Part shown: positions 44,472 through 56,318 of the stretch, piece by piece | Numbering within the stretch: position 1 is the stretch's first letter | How the letters are laid out: every line of letters begins with the position of its first letter | NCBI GenBank assembly: GCA_016706685.1 | Contig: JADJJE010000001.1 | Location: forward strand, 186,001 to 250,000 | Origin: Sandaracinaceae bacterium | GTDB lineage: Bacteria > Myxococcota_A > Polyangia > Polyangiales > Houyiibacteriaceae | DNA: 64,000 bases | Direction of reading: 5' to 3' | Translations under genes and position numbers: made by a program | The notes under the pieces: generated by a model | The model's input: the letters and a program-made list of their open reading frames with translations, nothing else | What the model was told of the DNA's origin: nothing | The model's database searches: none

Positions 44472-46143
44472 TCACGCGCGTCGCAGGGTGCGGTAGCGCT
44501 CGATCAGCGCGGTGGTGGACGCGTCGTGACCCGTCACGGGCGCGTCCCCCTCGAGCTTCGGCAGAATGGCCTTGGCCAGCTGCTTGCCCAGCTCGACACC
44601 CATCTGGTCGTAGCTGTTCACGTCCCAGATCACGCCCTGCACGAAGATCTTGTGTTCGTAGAGGGCCACCAGGCGGCCCAGCGTGCGCGGGTCCAGCTGC
44701 TCGAAGAGGAACGTGGACGACGGCCGGTTGCCGGGGAACACCTTGTGCGGCGTCAGGCGATCGACCTCCTCGGCAGGCAGCCCGGCGGCCTCGAGCTCGG
44801 CGCGTGCCTCGGCCAGCGTGCGCCCGCGCATGAGCGCCTCGGTCTGGGCGAAGAAGTTGGCCATCAGCTTGTCGTGGTGCTGGCCGAGCGGATAGTGACT
44901 GCGCGCGGCGGCCAGGAAGTCGGCGGGGACCACGCGCGTGCCCTGGTGCAGCAGCTGGTAGAACGCGTGCTGCCCGTTGGTACCCGGCTCGCCCCACACG
45001 ATGGGCCCCGTCTCGTAGCCCTGCACGTCTTCGCCAGAGCGGCGCACACGCTTGCCGTTACTCTCCATGTCGGCCTGCTGGAGGTACGCCGGGAAGCGGT
45101 GCAGGTGCTGGTCGTAGGGCAGCACCGCGTGCGTAGCGCAGCCCCTGAAGTTGGCGTGGAACACGCCCAGGAGCGCCATCAACACGGGGATGTTCTGCTC
45201 GAGCGGCGCAGCACGAAAGTGCGTGTCCACGTCGGCTGCGCCCGCCAAGAGAGCCTCGAACGCGTCCATCCCGAGCACCAGCGCGAGCGAAGCCCCGATG
45301 GAGCTCCACAGCGAGTAGCGCCCACCGACCCAGTCCCAGAACTCGAGCATGTTGGCCGGATCGATGCCGAAGGCCACCACGCCCTTCGTGTTGGTGGACA
45401 GCGCGAAGAAGTGCTTGGCCACGGCCTCCGGCCCTGCGTCGAGCTCCCGCAGCAGCCAGGCGCGCGCTGTGCGCGTTGGTCAGCGTCTCGTCGGTGGTGA
45501 AGGTCTTCGACGCGATCAGGAAGAGCGTGGTCTCGGCCTGCACCCGCTCGAGCACGTGGCTCAGGTCCGCGCCGTCGATGTTGCTCACGAAGTGCGCCCG
45601 CAGACCGGCGCGCCAGTAGGGGCGCAGCGCCTCGCTGACCATGACCGGGCCGAGGTCCGAGCCCCCGATGCCGATGTTGACGATGTCGGTGATGGGCTTG
45701 CCCGTGTGGCCGCGCAGCTCACCCCGGCCGAGGCGGTCGCTCAGCCCGCGCAGCTTGTGGAGCTCGGCTTGCACCAGCGGGAAGATGGGCGCTCCGTCCA
45801 CCACCAGGCCCTCGTCCACGCCCGACCGCAGCGCCGTGTGCAGCACCGCGCGCCGCTCCGTCACGTTGATGGCGTCCCCACGAAACATGGCCGCGCGTGC
45901 GTCGAGGACGCCGCGCTCACGCGCGAGGGCGAACAGCAGCGCCAACGTCTCGTTGGTCACGCCGTGCTTCGAGTAGTCGAAGAGCAGGCCATCGAGCTCC
46001 ACGTGCATGCGCTCGAAGCGGGTGGGGTCGCGGTCGAACAGCTCGCGGGCATGCAGTGTGGCGGTCTCTCGCGCGTGCTCCTCGAGGGCGAGCCAGGCAT
46101 TGGAGCGGTGAGGCGGTGGTGCGGCGGTCATCGCGGCCAGCAT
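44472..46143 (-). pseudogene. pgi: Glucose-6-phosphate isomerase with an internal frameshift
   Basis: The two parts together cover a complete PGI of about 557 residues (E. coli length 549), which interconverts glucose-6-phosphate and fructose-6-phosphate. The N-terminal part runs from ATG at 46143 (AGGAAG 6 bases upstream) through IVNIGIGGSDLGPVMV and SKTFTTDETLTNAHSAR. The frame then breaks near 45459-45468. The C-terminal part resumes as AWLLREL and contains FWDWVGGRYSLWSSIG, the catalytic GxNGQHAFYQLLHQG region and the terminal SYDQMGVELGKQL. Restoring two bases in the CGCGCGC run rejoins the frame and the family consensus. No second pgi is visible in the window, so a sequencing or assembly error is as likely as a true mutation. 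Confidence 0.9.
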
Positions 46144-46188
46144 GCCAAACTTCCTGCGCCGACCGTGCGCCAATCGATGCCGGCCCGG

Positions 46189-48378
<2,190 letters not shown>

Positions 48379-48468
48379 ACTTCGTCCACCGCTTGCCTGG
48401 CCGCGAGAAAATGATATCACTGTTCTACAAACAGGAACGGCCGTTTCTCACTTCGCACGAGGACTCCC

Positions 48469-50082
48469 ATGAGCGAGACGTTTGACTATGTGGTGGTGGG
48501 CGGTGGCTCCGCCGGGTGTGTGGTGGCCGCCGAGCTGGCTGCCGACTCCCGCGTGCGCGTGCTGCTCCTCGAGTGCGGGCCGAGCGCCGACGAGAACCCC
48601 GAGACGCTGGACGCCGACGGCTACAAGCACGCGTTCGCCAACGACGCCGTCATCTGGGACCGCTTCAGCGTGCCGCAGCCCAAGGCGGGCAAGCAGCGCC
48701 TCTTCATGGGCACCGGCCGCGGCATGGGCGGCAGCGGCGCCGTCAACGGCATGGTCTACACCCGGGGCGCGCGGGAGGACTGGGACGAGTGGCCGCGCGG
48801 CTGGCGCTGGGACGACGTGCGCGGCGACTTCGACGCCATGGAGCGCACGCTGCGGCCGCATCGGCGCACGGGCACGAACTTCACCGAGGCCTGCATCGAG
48901 AGCGCCGTGGCCACGGGCTTCTGGCGTAGCGAGGACCTGAACGATGGCAACATGAGCAACGCCATCGGCTACGAGTGGATGAGCTACGAAGGGCAGGCGC
49001 GCCGCAACAGCTACGTCGCGTTCGTGCGCGAAAACCCGAGGCCCAACCTGCGGGTGGAGACCCACGCGCGCGTCCACAACCTGGTCCTGGAAGACGGCCC
49101 TCGCGTGGTGGGCGTGCGCTACGAGCAGCAGGGCGAGCTGCGCAGCGTGGTGGCGCGCCGCGAGGTGGTGATGTGCGCGGGCTCCCTCGAGACCCCCAAG
49201 CTGCTCATGCTCTCGGGCATCGGGCCCGCTGCACGGCTGAACGCCGTGGGCATCACCCCTGTGCTGGATGTCCCCGAGGTTGGTCAGAACCTGCAGGACC
49301 ACCCCAACGTCACGCTGTTCTACAAATCGCAGGCCGAGGTGGACGCGTACTACCCGCAGCTCTACAGCTTCTGCCGCGCCAACCCGGACACGGACCTGCC
49401 TGCGGGCCAGAGCGACACCTGCCTGGTGTACTGGCCGGCGCCCTCGGCCATGAAGCAGGCGGCGAAGCGCATGCTGCCCGGCAAGGTGCTGCCGGCGAGC
49501 CTGTTCGACACCCGCGCCAAGGCCTGGCTCCGCTCCGCCGTGGAGACCGCCATGAGCACGCGCGCGGCCGAGAACTTCATCGCCCACACCTACGGCATCG
49601 TGGTGATCCTGGGGAAGCCCAAGAGCCGCGGTGAGCTGTGGCTGGCCAGCAGCGACCCACGCGCGCAGGCGGTCATCGACCCGGCGTACTTCACGCACCC
49701 GGAGGACATGCAGACCATGCTGGCCGGGGTGAAGCTGGCGCAGCAGATCGCCAAGGCGCCCGCCCTCAGCGCGTTCGGCAACAGCCCGCTGATGCCCGGC
49801 AAGCGCGCCACGAGCGATGCGGCGCTGCAGAAGTTCGTGGAGAAGAACGTGATGACCACGTTCCACTTCGCGGGCACCTGCCGCATGGGCGAGGACGAGC
49901 GCGCGCCAGTGGACCTGCGCCTGCGGCTGCGTGGCATGCGTGGCCTGCGCATCGCGGACGCCTCGGTCACGCCCTCCACGCCGGTTTCGGCGATGAACGC
50001 GCCCAGCATGCTGGTAGGCTTCCGCGCGGCTCGTGAGATCGCCCGTGACTACGCGGACAGCACCAGCCATGCGAGGACCTGA
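48469..50082 (+). CDS. GMC family FAD-dependent oxidoreductase (choline dehydrogenase/cholesterol-oxidase-like superfamily)
   Basis: This 537-residue flavoprotein has the N-terminal FAD motif FDYVVVGGGSAGCVVA, the GMC signature GMGGSGAVNGMVYTRG near residue 85 and the second signature GSLETPKLLMLSGIG near 240. The C-terminal active-site region is FHFAGTCRMG, followed by LRIADASVTPSTPVSAMNAPSMLVG, where the usual catalytic His-His/Asn pair is present only in part. GMC enzymes oxidise alcohols. It is the first gene of a three-gene operon with an SDR epimerase and an ERG4/ERG24 reductase, so a sterol alcohol is a possible substrate. Confidence 0.9.
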   Translation: MSETFDYVVVGGGSAGCVVAAELAADSRVRVLLLECGPSADENPETLDADGYKHAFANDAVIWDRFSVPQPKAGKQRLFMGTGRGMGGSGAVNGMVYTRGAREDWDEWPRGWRWDDVRGDFDAMERTLRPHRRTGTNFTEACIESAVATGFWRSEDLNDGNMSNAIGYEWMSYEGQARRNSYVAFVRENPRPNLRVETHARVHNLVLEDGPRVVGVRYEQQGELRSVVARREVVMCAGSLETPKLLMLSGIGPAARLNAVGITPVLDVPEVGQNLQDHPNVTLFYKSQAEVDAYYPQLYSFCRANPDTDLPAGQSDTCLVYWPAPSAMKQAAKRMLPGKVLPASLFDTRAKAWLRSAVETAMSTRAAENFIAHTYGIVVILGKPKSRGELWLASSDPRAQAVIDPAYFTHPEDMQTMLAGVKLAQQIAKAPALSAFGNSPLMPGKRATSDAALQKFVEKNVMTTFHFAGTCRMGEDERAPVDLRLRLRGMRGLRIADASVTPSTPVSAMNAPSMLVGFRAAREIARDYADSTSHART

Positions 50083-50085
50083 GGC

Positions 50086-51078
50086 ATGAAGATTCTGGTG
50101 ACGGGCGGCACGGGCCTGGCGGGCTCGCACAGCATCCGCGACCTCTTGGAAGCGGGGCACGACGTGCGCGCGCTGGTGCGCAGCGAGTCGAAGCTCGCGC
50201 GCGTGTTCCCGGATGCGCCCCGCGGCCTGTCGTCGGCCGTCGGTGACATCGCCGACCGCGCGTCCGTCGAGCGTGCGCTCTCGGGCTGCGACGCCCTGCT
50301 GCACGCGGCGGCGGTGGTGAGCATGGACAACGCGTCCCCCGAGGCGCTGATCGAGGCGAACCTGGGCGGCGTCAAGAAGGTGCTGGGCGCGGCGCTGGAC
50401 GCTGGCGTGAAGCGCATCGTGCACGTCTCCACGCTGAGCGCCTTGTTCCACGTGGGGGCCAGCGGGCAGGCGGAGCCCATCACGCCGGACACCGAGCCAC
50501 ACGAGTCGGAGCACGCCTACGGCCGCAGCAAGGCCATGGCCGAGCGCTGGGTGCGCGAGCGTCAGGCCGAGGGCGCGCCCATCTGGACCACGTACCCGAG
50601 CGCCGTGCTGGCGCCGGACGACCCGGGCATGACCGAGTCCACCAACGCGCTGCGCATCTTCGCAGGGCAGTTCGTGCCGCTCACCAGCGGCGGGTTCCAG
50701 ATGGTGGACGCGCGCGACCTAGCCAGGGCGCACCGACTCCTGTTGGAAGAGACGCCCACGCAGCGACGCCACCTCGTCCCGGGCCACTACCTGCCCTGGG
50801 GCACGTTGCACAAAGAGCTGAAGGCCGCCGGCGCGCGCAGCTTCGCGTTCCCGCTCTCGGGGGGCCTGCTGCGCGTCAGCGGCACCGTGCTCGACGGCAT
50901 GCGCAAGGCGCTGCCCATGCCCTTCCCGCTCACGCGCGAGTCGTCGCTCTACGCCACGCGCTGGAGCCCCGTTCCTTCCTCACCCGAGCTCGACGCGCTG
51001 GGCCTCCGCTACCGTCCGGCGAGCGACACGCTGCGCGAGACCACCGCCTGGCTGCGCGCCAACGACCACATTCGATAG
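50086..51078 (+). CDS. NAD-dependent epimerase / 3-beta-HSD-like extended SDR
   Basis: This 330-residue extended SDR has the cofactor motif TGGTGLAGSH at residue 7, the catalytic Ser/Thr in HVSTLSALF and Y-x3-K in YGRSK at about residue 145. Proteins of this group act on sugar nucleotides, flavonoids or 3-beta-hydroxysteroids. It starts 3 bases after the GMC gene and ends 9 bases before the sterol reductase gene. This context favours a 3-beta-HSD or SdmB-like role on a sterol, but that is inference. Confidence 0.86.
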   Translation: MKILVTGGTGLAGSHSIRDLLEAGHDVRALVRSESKLARVFPDAPRGLSSAVGDIADRASVERALSGCDALLHAAAVVSMDNASPEALIEANLGGVKKVLGAALDAGVKRIVHVSTLSALFHVGASGQAEPITPDTEPHESEHAYGRSKAMAERWVRERQAEGAPIWTTYPSAVLAPDDPGMTESTNALRIFAGQFVPLTSGGFQMVDARDLARAHRLLLEETPTQRRHLVPGHYLPWGTLHKELKAAGARSFAFPLSGGLLRVSGTVLDGMRKALPMPFPLTRESSLYATRWSPVPSSPELDALGLRYRPASDTLRETTAWLRANDHIR

Positions 51079-51087
51079 CGAGAACGC

Positions 51088-52356
51088 ATGAGCGCCGAGA
51101 GCCAACGCAAGCTCGAGTTCGGGGGCATCCCCGGCAACCTGGCCATGATCCTGGGCTTGCCCGTGTTCACGGCCTACCTGTACTTCGCGGTGCGCTTCAA
51201 CCACGGGCAGCTGCTGCCCAGCGCGAGCGCCGATGTGGACGGCTTCTTCCGAAGCCTCGTGCCCACGCCCTCCGCCGCCGCCTTCTACCTGGTGTGGTTC
51301 TTCCTGCAGGCCGCCCTCCAGCAGTGGGGGCCCGGCAAGACGGTGGACGGCACCGAGCTCCCCGGCGGCGGGCGCCTCCCGTACAAGATGAACGGCCTCT
51401 TCTCCATGGCGTTCACCTTCGGCGGCGCCGCCGTGCTCCACGCGTCGGGCCTGTGGAACATCGCTCAGCTGCACGACGAGTTCGGCGCGATCCTCAGCGT
51501 GATGACCATCTTCTGTTACGCGTTCAGCGCCTTCCTGTACGTGTACGGGAAGCGCCACGGACAAGCGGGGCGGCTGAGCGGCTACTTCATCCACGACTTC
51601 TGGATGGGCACCGGGCACAACCCGCGCGTGCCACCCAAACCCACGGGGCTGGACCTCAAGTTCTTCTGCGAGGCGCGCCCGGGGCTCCTGCTGTGGGTGC
51701 TGATCAACGCGTCGTTCGCCTACGTGCAGTACACGCGCCACGGCTTCGTCTCCACGTCCATGCTCCTCGTGGGGGCATTCCAGCTGGTCTACATCATCGA
51801 CTACTTCTGGAACGAGCCGGCCATCCTCACCACGATGGACATCAAGCACGAGAACTTCGGCTTCATGCTGTGCTTCGGGGACCTGGCCTGGGTGCCCATG
51901 ACGTACTCGCTGCAGGCGCACTACCTCATCGACCGGGTGCACGAGCTGCCGCTGTGGGCCGCCGGGCTCATCTTGTGCGTGAACCTGCTGGGGCTCTACA
52001 TCTTCCGCGCGGTGAACCTGCAGAAGCACCACTTCCGGAGCGACCCCGACAACGCCACCATCTGGGGCAAGAAGGTGGAGTACATGACCACCGCGCAGGG
52101 CGGAAAGCTGCTGGTCAGCGGCTTCTGGGGCTGGTCACGCCACTTCAACTACGTGGGCGACATCCTCATGGCGCTCAGCTGGTCGCTGCCGTGCCTGTTC
52201 GGGTCGGTGCTGCCGTACTTCTACCCCATCTACTTCAGCATCCTGCTCATCCACCGCGAGCGCCGCGACCACCACTTCTGCACCACCAAGTACGGTGACG
52301 ACTGGAAGCGCTACTGCGAGCGCGTCCCCTACCGTATCCTCCCCGGCATCTACTGA
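51088..52356 (+). CDS. ERG4/ERG24 family sterol reductase-like membrane protein
   Basis: This 422-residue polytopic protein has about nine transmembrane helices and the strongly conserved C-terminal ERG4/ERG24 block: LLVSGFWGWSRHFNYVGDI, the charged HRERRDHHFCTTKYGDDWKRYCERVPYRILPGIY stretch and LPYKMNG near residue 92. The family reduces the C14 or C24(28) double bond of sterols with NADPH. The gene closes the GMC-epimerase operon. Sterol biosynthesis is known in some Myxococcota, but no squalene epoxidase or oxidosqualene cyclase is in this window. The last 7 bases overlap the convergent SGNH gene. Confidence 0.92.
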   Translation: MSAESQRKLEFGGIPGNLAMILGLPVFTAYLYFAVRFNHGQLLPSASADVDGFFRSLVPTPSAAAFYLVWFFLQAALQQWGPGKTVDGTELPGGGRLPYKMNGLFSMAFTFGGAAVLHASGLWNIAQLHDEFGAILSVMTIFCYAFSAFLYVYGKRHGQAGRLSGYFIHDFWMGTGHNPRVPPKPTGLDLKFFCEARPGLLLWVLINASFAYVQYTRHGFVSTSMLLVGAFQLVYIIDYFWNEPAILTTMDIKHENFGFMLCFGDLAWVPMTYSLQAHYLIDRVHELPLWAAGLILCVNLLGLYIFRAVNLQKHHFRSDPDNATIWGKKVEYMTTAQGGKLLVSGFWGWSRHFNYVGDILMALSWSLPCLFGSVLPYFYPIYFSILLIHRERRDHHFCTTKYGDDWKRYCERVPYRILPGIY

Positions 52357-54035
52357 GCCGGGGCGGGGGCAGGCGGTTCGCTCGGCGCAGGCGCCTCCGC
52401 AGGCGGCGCGGTGCGCCCCTCGGTCCGCAGGTACTCTTCGAAGCCCGCCAGCAGCGCCATGTAGTAGAGGTCCGCGATGACGCGGTAGCCCTCGGGCGTG
52501 GCGTGGCGATAGTCGGTGAAGGCCAGCGCCGGGCGCGCCCGTGACCAGCGCTGCATGGCGCCCGAGCCACCCATGGCCTCCCACGTGTCGTAGAAGGCGC
52601 AGCCCATCTCGAACGCGGCGCGACGCTGCGCGGCCACGATGCGCGGCACCATGGGCATGGTGCGGATGTTGCCGCGCTCGTCTCGCTCCGCCTGGTCGAG
52701 CGGGGCGAAGATCAAGCAGCCCAGGTCGGTGCGGTCGCCGCGCATGTGCGCGATGACCTGCTTGAACTGCTCGTAGTAGCGCTCCTCGGTGGTGTTGTCG
52801 CTGGCGTCGTTGCCGCCGAAGCCCAGCACCAAGAGGTTGGTCCCGCGTGTGCGCAGCTGCTCGCGGATGTGCGCCTGGTCGAAGTTCAGCATGCGGCTGG
52901 CGCGCGTGCCCACCATGCCGAGCGAGTCGTAGACCACGCCCGGCCCCTCGCGCTCCATGACCACACCGTAGAGCGTGACGCGCCCGTTGCCCGTGTAGCG
53001 CACCTCGAGGCGATGCGGACCGTCCGGCACGTCGATGGTGTGCACGGCGTCGCCCGCCTCGAACTCCGGGGGGCCGGCGTCCCCGCCACCCAGACCCGTG
53101 GACAGCGTGACCGGCTCGCCCTCGTCCACCGTGAGGCGCACGTCCCCGCCGCCCGCCTGGCGCTGGAAGAAGAGCTGGAAGCGGCTGAGCGCGCGGCCGG
53201 TGGCGGGCTCGTCCTCTTCGTGCGTCCCGAAGGTGGCCACGCCCATGGCGCGCGCCTGTATCTGCACGCCCCCGAGACCGTAGCGCCCGTCCGGGATGCC
53301 GGCGCGCATGATCTCCTTGATGCTCCAACCGTCGTTCGCGGTGTGGAACACGTCCTGGTGGCGGTAGGGCATGAAGCCCTTCGAGATCAGGATGAAGCCG
53401 TGGCCCCCGTCGCCGAAGCGGTGCTGGAGGCGCTGCCGCACCGTGTGCGTCAGGTGGTCGGTCGCGATGGTGGAGTCACCGTAGTGCGACACGCGCGTGA
53501 GCGCCCCGGCCTCGCCCGCCGCGGTGCGCCGCAGCGCCTCGTAGAAGGGCCGCATGCCGCGCCCGGTGGGGTCCTCGATGAAGATGCGCGCGGCCTCGTA
53601 CTCGCGCGCCGACACACGCGGCTCGGCCACACCACCGTCGGCCAGCGGCTCGGCGGCTTGCGGCTCACCCGGCCCCACGGGCTCGGCTGCGAGCACGGCC
53701 GCCACCTCGGCTCCGAGCGCCTCGTTCTGTTCCGCCGACGGAGCGCCCGCGTGATAGCCGCCGCCTGCGCCGACCGACGCGGGCACTGCCTCGAAGCGCT
53801 CCGACATGCGCGTGAGCGGCACGCGCTCGCCGGGCACCCACGGCCGGAAGCGGCCGAGCGCGGGGACCACGTAGGTGCTTGCGGCCATGAGCGCCACCAC
53901 CAGGCTGGCCACCCCGAGGTGACGCAGGGCTGCGCCGGTCTCGGGCGCGGGTGCGGGCGGAGGCACGGACGCCAAAACGCCGGGCGCAGGAGGGGCAGCG
54001 GACGCGGGCGGCTTACTTGGACGGCGCTTCTTCAT
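52350..54035 (-). CDS. Membrane-anchored SGNH-hydrolase-type esterase/acetyltransferase
   Basis: This 561-residue protein has a Pro/Ala-rich cytoplasmic start, one transmembrane helix at about 38-58, a low-complexity linker and a periplasmic SGNH domain. The nucleophile block is VSHYGDSTIATD near residue 185, the Asn block is VLGFGGNDASDNT near 400 and the Asp-His block is FTDYRHATPEGY near 515. A beta-rich insert separates them. Its ATG overlaps the stop of the MBOAT gene by 1 base. Such MBOAT/SGNH pairs (AlgI-AlgX, PatA-PatB) O-acetylate exported polysaccharide or peptidoglycan; that role is inferred here. Confidence 0.82.
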   Translation of the reverse strand: MKKRRPSKPPASAAPPAPGVLASVPPPAPAPETGAALRHLGVASLVVALMAASTYVVPALGRFRPWVPGERVPLTRMSERFEAVPASVGAGGGYHAGAPSAEQNEALGAEVAAVLAAEPVGPGEPQAAEPLADGGVAEPRVSAREYEAARIFIEDPTGRGMRPFYEALRRTAAGEAGALTRVSHYGDSTIATDHLTHTVRQRLQHRFGDGGHGFILISKGFMPYRHQDVFHTANDGWSIKEIMRAGIPDGRYGLGGVQIQARAMGVATFGTHEEDEPATGRALSRFQLFFQRQAGGGDVRLTVDEGEPVTLSTGLGGGDAGPPEFEAGDAVHTIDVPDGPHRLEVRYTGNGRVTLYGVVMEREGPGVVYDSLGMVGTRASRMLNFDQAHIREQLRTRGTNLLVLGFGGNDASDNTTEERYYEQFKQVIAHMRGDRTDLGCLIFAPLDQAERDERGNIRTMPMVPRIVAAQRRAAFEMGCAFYDTWEAMGGSGAMQRWSRARPALAFTDYRHATPEGYRVIADLYYMALLAGFEEYLRTEGRTAPPAEAPAPSEPPAPAPAQ

Positions 54036-55468
54036 CAGAACTGGAAGTAGATGTACGGGGCGGCTTCACCCGTGGCCACCTGGGACAGGATGGCCCCCAC
54101 CGCCCCGAGCGCCAGCCCCTGGACGGGCGCTGGCAGCTGCAGGAAGGCCCGCTCCACCGAGCGGAACCACGCCTGAGGGGTGAAGTGCAGGGCAAAGGTG
54201 ACCACCAGCATGGCCCACAGCGCCAGCGAGATCTGCGCGGTGGAGGTGCTCCCCGAGAAGATGCGCTCTACGACCGCGCGGGCGTTGTCCATGCTGCTGG
54301 CTCGAAAGAGGATGCGCGAGAAGACCACGAACTGGAGCGCCCAGAACACCTTGAACGCGCGCATGGCGAACGCGTCCTCGCGGCCCTGCCCTTCCCCGCT
54401 GCCGCCGGTGTGGCGCACCACGAAGCGGTGGATGACCATCACGGTGGCCTGCAGGAACCCATAGAGCACGAACGTCCACGCGGCGCCGTGCCACATGCCG
54501 ATGAGCATCATGGTGAGCCACAGGTTGAAGTACGCGCGCACGGGCCCCCCGCGCGAGCCGCCCAGCGGGAAGTAGAGGTAGTCGCGCAGCCAGCGGCTGA
54601 GCGTCATGTGCCAGCGGCGCCAGAACTCGGCCGGGTTCGTGGCCTGGTACGGGCGGTCGAAGTTCTCGGGGATCTCGAACCCCATCAGCAGCGCGGAGCC
54701 GCGCGCCATGTCGGTGTAGCCCGAGAAGTCGCAGTAGATCTGCATGGTGAACGCGTAGAGCGCGATGACCACCTCGGTGCCCGTGTAGAGCTCGGGCTGC
54801 GCGAACACGCGGTCCACCAGGTTGGCCGAGAGGTAGTCGGCCACGGCGACCTTCTTCACCAGGCCGGTCCCGATCAGGAAGAGCCCGCGGCTGACCTGTT
54901 CGCGGCGCAGCGTGGGCTCCCCGTCCAGCTGCGGCAGGAACTCGCTGGCGCGCACGATGGGCCCCGCCACGAGCTGCGGGAAGAACATGACGAACGCCGT
55001 GAACTCGAGGAGGCTGCGCTTGGGCTCGAGCGTCCGTCGGTACACGTCGATGGAGTAGCTCATCGTCTGGAACGTGTAGAACGAGATGCCCACGGGCAGC
55101 GCCCAGCGCAGCAGGAACGGCGAGAACTCCACCCCGAAGAGCAGCGAGGCCATGGACGCCGTGGCGCTGCTCCAGAAGTCGAAGTACTTGAAGACCGCGA
55201 GGATGCCCAGGTTGAACACGAGGCTGCAGACCAGCAGCACGCGTCGCTTGCGCTCGTCTTCCGTGTCGCCGAGACGCAGCCCGATGACGTAGTCGACCAC
55301 CGTGCTGAGCAGCACCAGCAGGATGTACTTGGGGTTGGCCGCCATGTAGAACAGGCAGCTGGCCACCACGATGAAGGCGAGGCGCGCGACGCGATGGCGA
55401 GCGAGCGCCCAGAAGCCCGCGACCGCGAGCGCCAAGAACACGAAGTAGTCGAGGCTGTTGAAGAGCAT
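54035..55468 (-). CDS. MBOAT family membrane-bound O-acyltransferase (AlgI/PatA-like)
   Basis: This 477-residue polytopic protein moves acyl groups across the cytoplasmic membrane for O-acylation of an exported polymer. Family features include the N-terminal MLFNSLDYFVFL, FFPQLVAGPIVRASEFLPQ near residue 170, the RPYQATNPAEFWRRWHMTLSRWLRDYLYFPLGG block near 285 and the catalytic His in GMWHGAAWTFVLYG near 335. The ATG at 55468 is chosen because it starts the conserved N-terminus. It is coupled to the SGNH gene downstream and preceded by a YhfC-type gene. Confidence 0.95.
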   Translation of the reverse strand: MLFNSLDYFVFLALAVAGFWALARHRVARLAFIVVASCLFYMAANPKYILLVLLSTVVDYVIGLRLGDTEDERKRRVLLVCSLVFNLGILAVFKYFDFWSSATASMASLLFGVEFSPFLLRWALPVGISFYTFQTMSYSIDVYRRTLEPKRSLLEFTAFVMFFPQLVAGPIVRASEFLPQLDGEPTLRREQVSRGLFLIGTGLVKKVAVADYLSANLVDRVFAQPELYTGTEVVIALYAFTMQIYCDFSGYTDMARGSALLMGFEIPENFDRPYQATNPAEFWRRWHMTLSRWLRDYLYFPLGGSRGGPVRAYFNLWLTMMLIGMWHGAAWTFVLYGFLQATVMVIHRFVVRHTGGSGEGQGREDAFAMRAFKVFWALQFVVFSRILFRASSMDNARAVVERIFSGSTSTAQISLALWAMLVVTFALHFTPQAWFRSVERAFLQLPAPVQGLALGAVGAILSQVATGEAAPYIYFQF

Positions 55469-55493
55469 CGGTCGCGCCTTGCGTCGCTGCGCC

Positions 55494-56318
55494 TCAGGCG
55501 GCGACGGCTCCCTCGGGCTGCTCGAGCGCTCCATCCCGCAGCGCCACCGTGCGCGCGACAGCCACCATACCGAGCGCCAGCGGGAGCCCCAGCGCGACCA
55601 CCGCGAAGGCCACGCCAGCGTCTAGCCCGGTGGACGGATGCGCCGCCCACGCGCAGGTGGCCTCGAACACCGCGGTGAGCAGCATGGAGGCCGCCAGCCA
55701 GCGGTGCGCTCCGCGCCGCACACCCACCATGACGATGCAGGTGGAGCCCAGCTGGAACGCGAGGCGCACCAGGGCTTCGCCCGCAGCCAGGACAGCCCCG
55801 AGGGGTGACTCTTCCCACCACGCGATGACCCGCAGCCCCACCTTCACCGCCGTGCGACCGTCTAGCCCGGCCGCAGTGAGCGACTCCATGGTCTCGCCGC
55901 GGAACACGAGGGCCAGCACCAGCATCATGAGCACCACCGCAGCGGTGAGGATGCCCTCCATGGCGCCCGCGCCCGCGCCGATCAGCAGGGCGCTGCGCTG
56001 CGAGCGGTAGCCGGGCGTGTAGCGGGCGATGACGAACCAGCGCAGGGGCTCGAGCGTGAGGCCCGTGAAGACCCCCGAAAGCAACATGCTGTAGCGAGCC
56101 GCGTCCGCGCGGGTGGGCACGGGGATAACCTGCTCCGCCTGCAGGGAGGCGATGAGGTTGGACGCCCCCAGCTGCGCGACCTCGGCGAACACGAAGGCCA
56201 GCATTCCCGCCCCGAACAGGGCCCACGGAAGCGCGTGGCGGTGGCGGACCACTCGCGCGAGGAGGTAGCCGCCCAGCAGCATGACCAACACTTCGAAGAC
56301 GTGGGCAGCGACCAGCAC
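55494..56318 (-). CDS. YhfC-type intramembrane protein (putative metalloprotease family)
   Basis: This protein of about 274 residues has seven or eight hydrophobic helices. FTGLTLEPLRWFVIARY and IGAGAGAMEGILT resemble the two acidic/basic helix motifs of the YhfC family, although the usual E-E pair is replaced by LEP, so catalysis is doubtful. The start is uncertain: GTG at 56318 (VLVAAHVFEV) begins the first helix, while the frame stays open upstream without a convincing start. It ends 25 bases before the MBOAT gene and is probably its operon partner. Confidence 0.65.
   Translation of the reverse strand: MLVAAHVFEVLVMLLGGYLLARVVRHRHALPWALFGAGMLAFVFAEVAQLGASNLIASLQAEQVIPVPTRADAARYSMLLSGVFTGLTLEPLRWFVIARYTPGYRSQRSALLIGAGAGAMEGILTAAVVLMMLVLALVFRGETMESLTAAGLDGRTAVKVGLRVIAWWEESPLGAVLAAGEALVRLAFQLGSTCIVMVGVRRGAHRWLAASMLLTAVFEATCAWAAHPSTGLDAGVAFAVVALGLPLALGMVAVARTVALRDGALEQPEGAVAA

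Noticed and set aside
48448..50514. A 688-codon open frame on the minus strand opposite the GMC and epimerase genes
   Set aside because: Biased shadow composition and no recognisable domain; it spans two well-supported genes on the other strand.
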